A DNA stretch of 45,089 nucleotides from Planctomycetota bacterium (GTDB lineage Bacteria > Planctomycetota > Phycisphaerae > Sedimentisphaerales > Anaerobacaceae). Numbering within the stretch: the first letter of the stretch is position 1; every line of letters begins with the position of its first letter. The DNA lies in NCBI GenBank assembly GCA_020351025.1, contig CP070728.1:718402-763490 (forward strand), read 5' to 3'. Under the pieces are notes generated by a model that saw only the letters and a program-made list of their open reading frames with translations, was not told the origin of the DNA and did not search any database. A program made the position numbers and the translations under genes. Of the stretch, positions 15,627-23,826 are shown piece after piece.

Positions 15627-16426
15627 AGCTCTCTTACGCGAGCCTGTATCTCGCCCTCTATTTCCTCTGCATTCGGTACTATATCTCTCATCTCTGCTAT
15701 TCTGTCTCGTTCCGGCGGACCATCCGTGCCAATGCCAACATGCCAGAGATGCCTGCACGTCCATATGTTAACAAAGGCAGGAAGCTCATCAAGCAATCCG
15801 CTTACAGTTTCTAATATTAACCTCGGCTCATCTTCAATAGCCATGCTCTTTAACCCCATAGCTGTTGTAACCTCGTAAACATTCCACTTTCTTCTGGCAT
15901 CAATTGGCGTCAGAATAGATAAGTTGTTATCCTCGCAAACATACAAAATCGGCAATTTATGAGTCGCAGCAAAACCAAATGTTGCTAATGCATAATCTTC
16001 CTCTGACGCCGCATCACCAAAGTACGCCACTGTTGGTCTGCTGGAAGCTAATGAATATCCCGTCGCTAAAGGAATGTTCTCACCTATAAGCCCGTGATGA
16101 CCGTACATCGGAATGTCTAAATCCTGTATACACGGTGAACCCCCCCTCCCTCCGCAACAGCCTGTTCTCAGACCTAAAAGTTCATCTATAAGACGTTCTA
16201 TATCGCCCCCATATGCCAAATAGGCTGAATGACCGCGATGTTGGGTAAATACTGCAAAGTCTTTGGTAAGAGTCGAAATCGTCGCGGATATAGCCTCTTG
16301 ACCAACCGACAAATAAACAGGTCCTGGAGTAAGATTGCCTTTCACTGCTTCTGCAACTTGAAGCTCGAAATAGCGAATCAGGCACATCCTCCTGAATATC
16401 TCTTCTAAATTCGTTTGCTCAGCCAT
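15599..16426 (-). CDS. E1 alpha subunit-like protein of a TPP-dependent 2-oxo acid enzyme
   Basis: The 275-residue protein has the thiamine-diphosphate fold. The N-terminal PGPVYLSVGQEAISA and TQHRGHSAYLAYGGD segments are E1 alpha hallmarks. The TPP/Mg motif GD-x26-N is present from G137 (GDAASEEDYALATFGF onwards) to CEDNNLS near 164-170. It lacks the long regulatory and phosphorylation loops of mitochondrial E1 and is shorter than the usual 320-370 residues. It overlaps the condensing enzyme by 22 bases and E1 beta by 28 bases. Related stand-alone pairs include acetoin dehydrogenase-type enzymes and 2-oxo acid decarboxylases. The two Cys at C90-C91 next to GGRGGS are a distinctive detail. 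Confidence 0.87.
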   Translation of the reverse strand: MAEQTNLEEIFRRMCLIRYFELQVAEAVKGNLTPGPVYLSVGQEAISATISTLTKDFAVFTQHRGHSAYLAYGGDIERLIDELLGLRTGCCGGRGGSPCIQDLDIPMYGHHGLIGENIPLATGYSLASSRPTVAYFGDAASEEDYALATFGFAATHKLPILYVCEDNNLSILTPIDARRKWNVYEVTTAMGLKSMAIEDEPRLILETVSGLLDELPAFVNIWTCRHLWHVGIGTDGPPERDRIAEMRDIVPNAEEIEGEIQARVRELWQRQLQKL

Positions 16427-17565
16427 TTCTCGTATAAAGTCGTAATGTCCTTGTCTGTAATAAACTTCTTCTTGGCTGCTTGGTCCTTGAAAAATACCGA
16501 AAAATCCTGCATTTGCTCATCATCAAGTTTCATTCCAACTGCATCCATTCTCTCTTTCAAAGCGCGTTTTCCTGATAGTTTGCCTATTACCAGTCGATAT
16601 CCGTCTAAGCCAATATCTCTTGGATTCAGAAGTTGATATGTCTGGGGCGATTTTATAACACCATCTTGGTGGATGCCGGATTCATGCAAAAACGCCCCTC
16701 TTCCCACAATAGCCTTGTTATGGGCAATCTTGATTCCGGAAAGCTCCTCTACTAATTTGCTCGTCCTCAGAATCTCCTCGCTGTGAATATAATTTATATC
16801 AACCTTGTAAAAATCACTTCTTGCCTTCAATGCCATAATAACTTCTTCCGAAGATGCGTTTCCGACCCTCTCCCCGATTCCATTTATCGTAACCTCTGCT
16901 TGTTTTGCACCAGCCTGTATGCCTACAAGTGTATTTGCTGTCGCAACTCCGAGGTCGTTATGACAGTGTGTTGAAACAACTGTATCTGCTGAAACCGCCT
17001 TTACAACAGCGCTGACTATATTGAAGTATTCTTCTGGTGTGGCATAACCAACCGTATCGGGCAACTCTATCGTCTTGGCACCCGCCTCAACACAAGCGCA
17101 GCACACTTCCACAAGATATTTCAGGTCACTTCTTGTCGCATCCTCAGCAGCAAACTCAACGTCTTCTGCAAACGTCTTTGCATATTTGACCATATCCACC
17201 GAAAGTTCCAGGGACTCCTTGCGGCTCATGTTGAACTTGTGTTTAAGGTGAATATCAGATGTCCCCATAACAACCTGTATGCGCCCCTTCTTGGCGCCTC
17301 CCAGTGCCTTTGCAGCAACCTCTATATCTTTCTTATGCGCTCTGCACATAGCGCTGATTGTGGTCGAATCACCGAATCTTTTGGCAATGAGGTTTACACC
17401 TTTGACATCCGCATCGGATGCTATCGGAAAGCCTGCTTCTATTATGCGAACACCTAATTTGACGAGTTGTTCGGCAATCCTGAGTTTCTCTTCCGGTAGA
17501 AAATTTACCCCGGCAGTCTGTTCCCCATCTCTTAGTGTGATGTCGTTAATCAATATAGACTTCAT
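16405..17565 (-). CDS. 2-isopropylmalate synthase/homocitrate synthase-type condensing enzyme without a regulatory domain
   Basis: The 386-residue DRE-TIM metallolyase reads LRDGEQTAGVNF near 11-22, then VEFAAEDATRSD near 136-147, ELPDTVGYATPEEY near 167-180 and STHCHNDLG near 198-206. R12, D13, H200, H202 and the Asn after them fit the metal and catalytic site that condenses acetyl-CoA with a 2-oxo acid. The ATRS and TVGYA signatures lean to isopropylmalate or related synthases. The C-terminal allosteric LeuA dimer domain is absent, as in homocitrate, citramalate or natural-product versions. It overlaps the aminotransferase by 20 bases and E1 alpha by 22. A dedicated 2-oxo acid chain extension is more likely than housekeeping leucine synthesis, since no leuB, C or D is near. 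Confidence 0.85.
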   Translation of the reverse strand: MKSILINDITLRDGEQTAGVNFLPEEKLRIAEQLVKLGVRIIEAGFPIASDADVKGVNLIAKRFGDSTTISAMCRAHKKDIEVAAKALGGAKKGRIQVVMGTSDIHLKHKFNMSRKESLELSVDMVKYAKTFAEDVEFAAEDATRSDLKYLVEVCCACVEAGAKTIELPDTVGYATPEEYFNIVSAVVKAVSADTVVSTHCHNDLGVATANTLVGIQAGAKQAEVTINGIGERVGNASSEEVIMALKARSDFYKVDINYIHSEEILRTSKLVEELSGIKIAHNKAIVGRGAFLHESGIHQDGVIKSPQTYQLLNPRDIGLDGYRLVIGKLSGKRALKERMDAVGMKLDDEQMQDFSVFFKDQAAKKKFITDKDITTLYEKWLSKRI

Positions 17566-18787
17566 CGTACTCCCTGCCTCTCTCTCTCACTTTATCTAAT
17601 ATTGGCCTCACCCGCTCTCGTGCACCTCTCTTGGTCAATATCCTTTTCATTTTCTCGCAGCCTTCTATGATAATTTCCGGCCGTCTCGTATAGCAAAGCC
17701 TGACGTAACCTTCTCCACGCTCACCAAAACAGGTACCCGGCAGTAACGCTACACCTGCATTGTCCAGAACAAATTCGGCAAACTCAGTACTCTTCAGGCC
17801 CGTCTCTTTTATATTTGGAAAAACGTAACAGGCACCCTCCGGCGTAAGACAAGATACACCAGATATTTCATTTAACTTCTTAACTGTCAAATCTCTCAGT
17901 TTTTGATATTGTCGAATCCTTTCCTCAATAACTTCTTGATTCCCCCTCAATGCGCTTATCCCACCATATTGAATAAAAGCAGGCGTACAGGAATAAATAG
18001 TCTGAAAAAGAATTCCCATTTTTTTAATGACTTCTTTTGGACCTATCGCATAACCCAGCCGCCACCCAGGCATTGAATAATTCTTAGCAAAGCCGTTTAA
18101 AATAATCGTTCTTTCTAAACATTTATCAAAAAGACTCGGCGAATGGTGAACCCTGTCATAAACAACCTTTGAGTAAATCTCATCGCTTAAAAGATACAAA
18201 TCCTCCTCATCTGCTAATAGCGATATATCCTCTATCTCGTCTTCCGTCAATACGGCTCCTGTTGGGTTTTGTGGTGAATTAATGATAATCAGACGCGTTT
18301 TATCGGTTATCCGCTTTCGTATTTCCTCCGCCTCTATGTGGAATCCGTTTTCTTCCCTGAGTGGAACGCCAACCTTCTTTATACCCGTATAATTCGTTAC
18401 AGCTATATAAGTCGAAAAACCCGGGTCCGGATAGATAACCTCCTCACCACGATTCGCAACACAACGCATCACAAAATCGATAATACCATTAGCGGGCATA
18501 ACAAGAACCTGCTCTACATTTGGCCTGAACCCCAAGGTCTCCTCCGTATAATCACACACCGCCTCCCGCAACTCGATAATTCCCGTCGAATCCACATAAT
18601 GTGTTTGGTCATGGTCCAGAGCTTGCTTCGTCGCCTCTATGATATGTTGGTGTGCTCTGAAATCTGAATCCCCAATCTCAAAATGAAAAATTCTATGACC
18701 TGACCTTTCTAACTCCTCTGCCTTTACAAGGAGCTTAAACATTGGCTGACCTATCAATCCCGCCGTAATGTTAGATAATCGTTTCAA
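17546..18787 (-). CDS. Class I/II PLP aminotransferase
   Basis: The 413-residue fold-type I enzyme has FEIGDSDFRAH near 36-46, YPDPGFSTYIAV near 119-130, NSPQNPTGAVLTEDE near 170-184, DEIYSKVVYD near 202-211 and the Schiff-base lysine K235 in NGFAKNYSMPGWRLGY. It resembles aspartate or aromatic aminotransferases that accept varied 2-oxo acids. The start is TTG at 18787, supported by AAAAAGGGG seven bases upstream; the next in-frame ATG would cut off conserved sequence. It is the first gene of an interlocked set and overlaps the condensing enzyme by 20 bases. It probably makes or consumes the 2-oxo acid that the following enzymes handle. Confidence 0.87.
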   Translation of the reverse strand: MKRLSNITAGLIGQPMFKLLVKAEELERSGHRIFHFEIGDSDFRAHQHIIEATKQALDHDQTHYVDSTGIIELREAVCDYTEETLGFRPNVEQVLVMPANGIIDFVMRCVANRGEEVIYPDPGFSTYIAVTNYTGIKKVGVPLREENGFHIEAEEIRKRITDKTRLIIINSPQNPTGAVLTEDEIEDISLLADEEDLYLLSDEIYSKVVYDRVHHSPSLFDKCLERTIILNGFAKNYSMPGWRLGYAIGPKEVIKKMGILFQTIYSCTPAFIQYGGISALRGNQEVIEERIRQYQKLRDLTVKKLNEISGVSCLTPEGACYVFPNIKETGLKSTEFAEFVLDNAGVALLPGTCFGERGEGYVRLCYTRRPEIIIEGCEKMKRILTKRGARERVRPILDKVRERGREYDEVYID

Positions 18788-18815
18788 TTTTTTAACCCCT
18801 TTTTATAAGTTTTCC

Positions 18816-18905
18816 TTATTTAAAAACTTCAATTGCCGATTTCGCCCGGCCCTTCTTTGGCAAAGAATTCAAAACGGTCAATATCGGTTTCATCAAAAAA
18901 TCCAT
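18816..18905 (-). CDS. Possible 29-residue ORF just upstream of the aminotransferase
   Basis: The 270-base gap 18788-19057 holds no clear gene. One open frame begins at ATG 18905 and stops at 18816-18818, 28 bases before the aminotransferase start. Its product is short and basic at the C-terminus, with no family I recognise and no clear ribosome binding site. It could be a leader peptide, a gene remnant or chance. Confidence 0.15.
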   Translation of the reverse strand: MDFLMKPILTVLNSLPKKGRAKSAIEVFK

Positions 18906-19057
18906 AGGGCTTTGTTTATTATCGGTCTTTTTCTATCTTACGCCTGAATGTTTTGGCAACTATAACCCAAAATGTTGCTATAATAACAAACCGCAATCAT
19001 CTCTTCGGCACATCAGGCAAATGAAAATCCTTGCTCAGGCGGCTCGCTTGTATAATG

Positions 19058-20167
19058 TCAGAGTTTCTCTTTGGCAACTGTCTCTGTATGCACCTTCCTT
19101 AACTTCTTTATAGCCTCCAGCTCTTTGAATGAGCTTATAACTCGTTTGGCTCTGTCTTTTTCCAGTTCACTGTAGTCAACTTGGTCTGGTTCGTAAAAAA
19201 CGATTTGGCTGCCAACCGACTCAAAACGAAATGGTACATGAATCTTGTCCGAAAGTTCTTCTCTAATCCAACTTTGTTTCGACGGGGGAACGAACAGAAG
19301 CAGGAATCCGCCACCCCCTGCTCCCGTGATTTTGCCACCGATGGCACCAGCCTTCCGCGCCCGCTCATATAGGGCATCTACATAACCGTTCGATACATCC
19401 TCGCCAAGGCTCCTTTTAAGCATCCATGTCTCGTGCAATAGCTCTCCAAAGCGATATATCGGAAAATTGCTGTTTAAAACCTCAATCCCCTCCTCTACCA
19501 TCTTTTGCATCTTCTTTAGAACTTTCTTCTTCCTACAAATGTCTTCCACATAATTTTTGGCTACATTCGACGCCGTACGTTTTATCCCTGTGTAAAATAG
19601 CATCAAATGCGAGTCAAGTTCTTCCATCCTCGCTCGCGATAGTGTCACCGGTTGAACATCTATTTCGCCATTCGTGTGAAAATTAATTTGATTCAGACCG
19701 CCATATGCAGCGCTGACCTGGTCCTGCGAACCAACGGTTTCCTTTATCATATTCTGCTCGATGTGAATGCTCTCCAATGCCAATTGTCTTTTACTTGGCA
19801 TTATCCCTTGTAAGGCATAAAGAACATGAAGTAAGCCCACCGTGAACGAAGAGCTCGAGCCCATACCGCTGCGGGCAGGCAAATCACCGTCGTAATGAAT
19901 CTCAAGACCTCTCGTAAGGCCTAAAAATCGAAGGGTCTCGCGAACTGCTGGATGTTGAATCTCTTCAAAGTGCGAGCATAGCTCAGTCTTCGAATATACA
20001 ATCCGCAACTTGTGCTCGAAAAAAGGGGGCAAAACTCGGCAACTTATATAGCAGTATTTATCTATGGACGTATTAAGAACACTACCTCCATGCTTGGTAT
20101 GCCAGGAGGGATAATCCGTACCGCCGCCGAAAAATGATATCCGCAATGGTGTTCGATTGATTATCAT
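19058..20167 (-). CDS. GHMP-family sugar kinase, HddA-like (D-glycero-D-manno-heptose 7-phosphate kinase type)
   Basis: The 369-residue protein starts RTPLRISFFGGGTDYPSWH, the substrate-binding opening of HddA and fucokinase-type GHMP kinases. It contains the ATP-binding glycine/serine loop LPARSGMGSSSSFTVGLL near 94-111 and the third motif GGKITGAGGGGFLLLFVP. It would phosphorylate C1 of heptose 7-phosphate (or a similar sugar phosphate). The ATG at 20167 is preceded by AAGGAGG at eight bases. The HddC-like nucleotidyltransferase sits immediately upstream in the operon, which supports a heptose route. A fucose or other sugar kinase is the main alternative. Confidence 0.85.
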   Translation of the reverse strand: MIINRTPLRISFFGGGTDYPSWHTKHGGSVLNTSIDKYCYISCRVLPPFFEHKLRIVYSKTELCSHFEEIQHPAVRETLRFLGLTRGLEIHYDGDLPARSGMGSSSSFTVGLLHVLYALQGIMPSKRQLALESIHIEQNMIKETVGSQDQVSAAYGGLNQINFHTNGEIDVQPVTLSRARMEELDSHLMLFYTGIKRTASNVAKNYVEDICRKKKVLKKMQKMVEEGIEVLNSNFPIYRFGELLHETWMLKRSLGEDVSNGYVDALYERARKAGAIGGKITGAGGGGFLLLFVPPSKQSWIREELSDKIHVPFRFESVGSQIVFYEPDQVDYSELEKDRAKRVISSFKELEAIKKLRKVHTETVAKEKL

Positions 20168-20216
20168 TTTTCAAACCTCCTTGTTTATTCCCAATCTTTA
20201 CTTCCCTGCAAAATCC

Positions 20217-20933
20217 TTAAAAGCCTTCAGTGGCAAAGAACTTTTGGGCTGTTACGTAGGATTCAGGGGTCCCGATATCAATAAATCTCCCCTTAACACA
20301 AAAACCATAAAGTTCACTGCCCATAAACTTTGGAAAAAAGTCACGTTCCAGCGAATAAAACCTTCCAGCTGGTATAGTACTAATCAGTGACTTTCTAAGC
20401 AAATATATTCCAGCATTTATCCAGCCTGGACCAGAATTCTCGCATTTTTCTTCAAAAGATGCAACTGTTTTATTCTCATTTATTCTCACGCTTCCGTAGC
20501 GGCTTGTATCGTCAGCCAAGCTCAGAAGTAGTGCAGCTTGCAGCTTTCTCTCAAAATACCAGTCTACATAAACACTCAGGTCTGTGTTTATGTATGAGTC
20601 CCCATTCATAACTAATATAATATCAGATGACAGATATGGCAATGCTAATCTCAGTGCTCCTCCTGTACCGAGAGGTTCATCCTCTCTCGAATAAACTATA
20701 CCTAATGACTCATAAGCCTCTCCAAAACACTCCTCTATCTTATCACCCATATAACCTGTGCAAATCACCGCCTTGCGAACACCCACCGACGAAATCTGCT
20801 CCAGAAGATATGCCAAAAATGGCTTACCTGAAACTTCAGCCAATACCTTTGGCCTGTCTGAGACTACCGGTTGAAGACGCCTGCCCAATCCCCCAGCTAA
20901 AATCGCTGCTGTTATGTCTGTGGAGCCTTCCAT
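20217..20933 (-). CDS. Sugar-1-phosphate nucleotidyltransferase, HddC-like
   Basis: The 238-residue protein has the nucleotidyltransferase signature AAILAGGLGRRLQPVVSDRPK, in parts at residues 9-29, with GGxGxRL and PK binding the NTP. Then come FLAYLLEQ, EPLGTGGAL and VMNGDSYI, which holds the metal-binding Asp. The size and the EPLGTGGAL/NGDS spacing match D-glycero-alpha-D-manno-heptose 1-phosphate guanylyltransferases and RmlA-like proteins. It is followed by the HddA-like kinase and preceded by the GDP-fucose synthase-like SDR, so a GDP-activated heptose or deoxyheptose is the likely product. Specificity for GTP over other NTPs cannot be read from sequence alone. Confidence 0.85.
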   Translation of the reverse strand: MEGSTDITAAILAGGLGRRLQPVVSDRPKVLAEVSGKPFLAYLLEQISSVGVRKAVICTGYMGDKIEECFGEAYESLGIVYSREDEPLGTGGALRLALPYLSSDIILVMNGDSYINTDLSVYVDWYFERKLQAALLLSLADDTSRYGSVRINENKTVASFEEKCENSGPGWINAGIYLLRKSLISTIPAGRFYSLERDFFPKFMGSELYGFCVKGRFIDIGTPESYVTAQKFFATEGF

Positions 20934-20973
20934 GGTACCTTCAAGTATTAATACTCATAACCGACTCTTATTC

Positions 20974-21927
20974 TCATATGGCTGCTTGGGCTACTGATTG
21001 CTCCTGATACCATTCATAAGTTCTTCTCAAACCCTCTTCTATACTTATCCTTGGTTTCCAGCCGAAGGATAAAAATTTAGTGCTGTCTAATAATTTCCGT
21101 TGCGCACCATCCGGCTTACTCTTATCCCATAAAATTTCCCCATCGAAACCAACAATCTTGGCTGTAATACTCGCTAACTCCTTGATTGAGTAATCTGCCC
21201 CGGTCCCTATATTATAGTGCCTGTTTTCAAAACGGTCAGCGTTTTGCATCGCAAATACCGAGGCCCCCGCAATATCTTCGCTGTAGATAAATTCTCTCCT
21301 CGGCTTTCCACTGCCCCACAATGTCGCACTCTCATGGTTGTTGACCTTTGCTTCGTGAAATCTGCGAATCAATGCTGAAATAACGTGTGAGTGTTCAATG
21401 TCGAAGTTGTCATTCGGCCCGTACATCGAACTTGGAATAAGCGCAATAAAGCGATTTGTGTTATATTGTTGATTGTAAACTTTACAACCAATTATTCCTG
21501 AAATCTTCGCTGTGGCGTAGCCTTCGCTGGTCTCTTCGGTCAAACCGGTTAATAGGTATTCTTCTTTCATTGGCTGCAGGCATTGTTTCGGATAAATACA
21601 GGATGAACCATAAAAAATCAAATGTTTGACCGCGTATTTCTGCGCTGCCTCAAAAATATTATCCTGAATCGCAAGATTCACATGCAGGTATTCTGCCGGA
21701 TAGCTCTTGTTGCTCTCGATGCCCCCGACTTTACCGGCTGCCAAAAAAACATATTCAGGATTCTCAGTCGAGAAAAAATCAAAGATACTATTTTTATCCG
21801 TCAACTCCAGCTCAGAATGCAACTGCGTAATCACATTACTGTACCCATCACCAATTAGCCTTTTCATCAAGGCTGAACCTAACAGCCCTGTGTGGCCCGC
21901 TACGTAGATTTTAGAATCTTTATACAT
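20974..21927 (-). CDS. Extended SDR, GDP-L-fucose synthase (Fcl/WcaG)-like
   Basis: The 317-residue SDR opens KIYVAGHTGLLGSALMKRL with the G-x2-G-x2-G NADP motif. It has GKVGGIESNKSYPAEY, LIFYGSSCIYP and the catalytic Tyr/Lys in EGYATAKISG, then MYGPNDNFD and WGSGKPRREFIYSEDIA. These are the GDP-L-fucose synthase signatures (epimerase/reductase acting on GDP-4-keto-6-deoxy-D-mannose). The ColC enzyme of colitose synthesis and the Campylobacter GDP-6-deoxy-heptose epimerase/reductases belong to the same subfamily. Since a ColD-like dehydratase is in this locus, a 3,6-dideoxy sugar is also possible. It overlaps the next SDR by 8 bases. Confidence 0.87.
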   Translation of the reverse strand: MYKDSKIYVAGHTGLLGSALMKRLIGDGYSNVITQLHSELELTDKNSIFDFFSTENPEYVFLAAGKVGGIESNKSYPAEYLHVNLAIQDNIFEAAQKYAVKHLIFYGSSCIYPKQCLQPMKEEYLLTGLTEETSEGYATAKISGIIGCKVYNQQYNTNRFIALIPSSMYGPNDNFDIEHSHVISALIRRFHEAKVNNHESATLWGSGKPRREFIYSEDIAGASVFAMQNADRFENRHYNIGTGADYSIKELASITAKIVGFDGEILWDKSKPDGAQRKLLDSTKFLSFGWKPRISIEEGLRRTYEWYQEQSVAQAAI

Positions 21928-22858
21928 TGCCGTGCTTGCTGTTGCTAAGAAAGGTATAGCCCTTAATTAATTCCCGAATCCCCATTTCTAATGAATAATC
22001 TGGCTTATACCCCGTCCTTTCTATCTTTTCGTTGGAAACTATATAATCTCTTTTATCTGGGTCTTCCCCGATCGGTGCCTCCAGATAGACAAAATCCGCC
22101 AGCTGTTCTTTGATCTTCACGCAAAGCTCCAGCTTCGATATATTCGCATCTGATAGCCCGGTGTTATAAACCTCGTCTTTCATACTATCAAAATTGTCTA
22201 TCGTGTGAATAAAAGCTTTGGCTACATCCCGAATATGAATATAGTTGCGCTTGAAATACCCCTCAAACACAACAATAAAACGATCCTTTACTGCCCGGTG
22301 AGTAAAATCGTTCACCAGTAAATCTATACGCATTCTTGGGCTTATCCCAAAAACCGTAGCCAGGCGTAAACTAACGCTGTTCCCCCTATCCAGAACAATT
22401 TTCTCCGCCTCCACCTTCGTTTTTCCATAGAATGAAATGGGCTTTAGGGGTGTCTCCTCAGTGCAATAGATGCTTTTTTGCCCGATACCGTAACCGCTGT
22501 TGGTCGTAGGAATTATGACACGTTGCTGCTTGGAAAGTGCCTTGCTAAGGATTCTTATCGCACCGATATTTGTGCTTTCCGCTCCGATTTTATCACGCTC
22601 GCACAAAGGAGCACCAACAAGAGCTGCTAAGGGCATAGCAATATCTATGCCTCGTACAAGTCCTTTAATTAAGGTTTCGTCACGAGCATCACCGTTGATA
22701 ACTTTAAAATTCTCGTAATGACAGCAGTCCAAAAGTGAATCGGGCTTATACATAAAGTTGTCAAGGACTGAAACATGATGTCCCAGCTTCAGAAGCTCCG
22801 AAACAAGGACCGACCCTATGTAACCGGCACCGCCTGTCACCAAAATCTTATAGCTCAT
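21920..22858 (-). CDS. Extended SDR, NAD-dependent epimerase/dehydratase
   Basis: The 312-residue protein begins KILVTGGAGYIGSVLVSEL with the GGxGxxG NAD-binding motif. It has a DNFMYKPDSLLD acidic end, NGDARDETL, PLAALVGAPLCERD and the catalytic Tyr/Lys in SFYGKTKVEAEKI. These place it with sugar-nucleotide epimerase/dehydratases. The FGISPRMRIDLLVND segment matches a subgroup seen in LPS loci, whose substrate is not defined. The ATG at 22858 is preceded by GGAG at seven bases. It is the first gene of the leftward operon, 46-74 bases downstream of a good TTGACA promoter, and overlaps the Fcl-like gene by 8 bases. I cannot say which sugar nucleotide it acts on. Confidence 0.85.
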   Translation of the reverse strand: MSYKILVTGGAGYIGSVLVSELLKLGHHVSVLDNFMYKPDSLLDCCHYENFKVINGDARDETLIKGLVRGIDIAMPLAALVGAPLCERDKIGAESTNIGAIRILSKALSKQQRVIIPTTNSGYGIGQKSIYCTEETPLKPISFYGKTKVEAEKIVLDRGNSVSLRLATVFGISPRMRIDLLVNDFTHRAVKDRFIVVFEGYFKRNYIHIRDVAKAFIHTIDNFDSMKDEVYNTGLSDANISKLELCVKIKEQLADFVYLEAPIGEDPDKRDYIVSNEKIERTGYKPDYSLEMGIRELIKGYTFLSNSKHGNV

Positions 22859-22903
22859 ATGCTTGCTCCAATAATCCTACTTATACATCAGTCTGCCTAA
22901 GAA

Positions 22904-22932
22904 ATGTAACACTTTCTCAGCCAAATTGTCAA
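22904..22932 (-). promoter_or_regulatory. Leftward sigma-70-type promoter for the glycan operon
   Basis: On the minus strand a perfect TTGACA (22927-22932) is followed after 17 bases by TTACAT (22904-22909). The -10 is weak but the spacing is ideal. Transcription would start near 22897 and read the SDR at 22858 and the genes beyond. It is one half of a divergent promoter pair. Confidence 0.5.
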
Positions 22933-23192
22933 CTCTTTTAGAGACCAAAAAGCCTGTAAACTTGACTAAAGTAACACTTCTTCATTGATTGCCCTGCTCG
23001 AAAGCTGAGATTTCATCCGGCTGCTGCTTTCCTATGCCGGCGTATTCGATGAGTCACCTTTAACGCCCTTTTCGCCTTTCGTAAAAACACTCACCACCAA
23101 AAAACTGTTTACGTTAAAACCGCTACATAAGCCCTTTTCTCAGTTAACAGTTCTGCGTTAAATTTTGAAATATACAAAAATTTTAGAAATTA

Positions 23193-23221
23193 TTGACAAA
23201 CCAGAGGAAAGACTATATAGT
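23193..23221 (+). promoter_or_regulatory. Rightward sigma-70-type promoter for the oxidative-stress island
   Basis: TTGACA at 23193-23198 and TATAGT at 23216-23221 are separated by exactly 17 bases. The first is perfect, the second one base from consensus. The predicted start is near 23228, about 78 bases before the PerR ATG. It also argues against the longer reading of PerR, which begins upstream at 23165. Confidence 0.65.
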
Positions 23222-23236
23222 ATTGGCTCCTATATA
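23214..23236 (+). promoter_or_regulatory. Inverted repeat over the -10 element, candidate PerR operator
   Basis: TATATAG (23214-23220) and CTATATA (23230-23236) are perfect inverted arms separated by nine bases. The left arm overlaps the -10 hexamer. A site in this position would block polymerase, as expected for autoregulation by the PerR-type protein encoded just downstream. It is not the textbook 7-1-7 PerR box, so the identity of the binding protein is inference. Confidence 0.4.
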
Positions 23237-23305
23237 CAAATTCAAAAGCAGTTTGTGACTGGCAAAGAGAAAAAGCTCTTAAAAAATTTAGGGAAAGGTG
23301 ATCTT

Positions 23306-23770
23306 ATGTTGTACAGTGATAACAGTGATAAAAATACTAAGCTTAATAAAAAAATGGATGATTTCAAAAAAAGCTGTCATGATGCAGGGCTGAAAGTGAC
23401 AGCACAACGCCTCGCTGTTTACAAAGCACTCATCGAAACCGGGGAACATCCTTCGGCTGAAGCCCTCTTTAGAAAGGTAAAACAGATTTTCCACACTATA
23501 TCCCTCGATACCGTCAATAGAACCTTGCGGACCTTGAGAAAAATTAATATCGCATTTATTGTTGAGGGTTCCGGCGACGCAAAAAGGTTCGACGCCAATC
23601 TCCACCCTCACCAACATTTTAAGTGTGTAAGGTGCAAAAGAATTGTTGACTTTTATCATCAGCCTTTCGACAATATCGAAGTGCCTCTAAGCATTACCGA
23701 AAAGTGGAAAGTCCTGAGAAAAACCGTATATCTCGAAGGAATATGTGGGTCCTGTAGCCATAAAAATTAA
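23306..23770 (+). CDS. perR: PerR-type peroxide-sensing regulator (Fur family)
   Basis: The 154-residue protein has a winged-helix DNA-binding half ([17 protein letters not shown], then [14 protein letters not shown]). The metal site matches PerR: H48, D96, H102, H104 and D115, where Fur proteins have Glu at the last position. Two CxxC pairs (C107/C110 and C147/C150) would hold the structural zinc. In PerR, iron-catalysed oxidation of the His ligands releases DNA. I chose ATG 23306 because AAAGGTGA lies five bases upstream; the longer in-frame reading adds 47 residues unlike the family and crosses the promoter. It heads the island and probably controls rubrerythrin and its neighbours. Confidence 0.87.
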   Translation: MLYSDNSDKNTKLNKKMDDFKKSCHDAGLKVTAQRLAVYKALIETGEHPSAEALFRKVKQIFHTISLDTVNRTLRTLRKINIAFIVEGSGDAKRFDANLHPHQHFKCVRCKRIVDFYHQPFDNIEVPLSITEKWKVLRKTVYLEGICGSCSHKN

Positions 23771-23826
23771 TTCTTGCTTGGCTTTCAAAATTTACCTATC
23801 ATAACTTTGGAAAAAGGAGCTTTGGA

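Noticed and set aside
14739-15764. Longer E1 beta reading starting at 15764
   Set aside because: The extra 46 residues are a shadow of E1 alpha and do not fit the family; ATG 15626 gives the usual start.
23165-23305. Longer PerR reading from 23165
   Set aside because: It crosses the promoter and palindrome; the good ribosome binding site precedes 23306.
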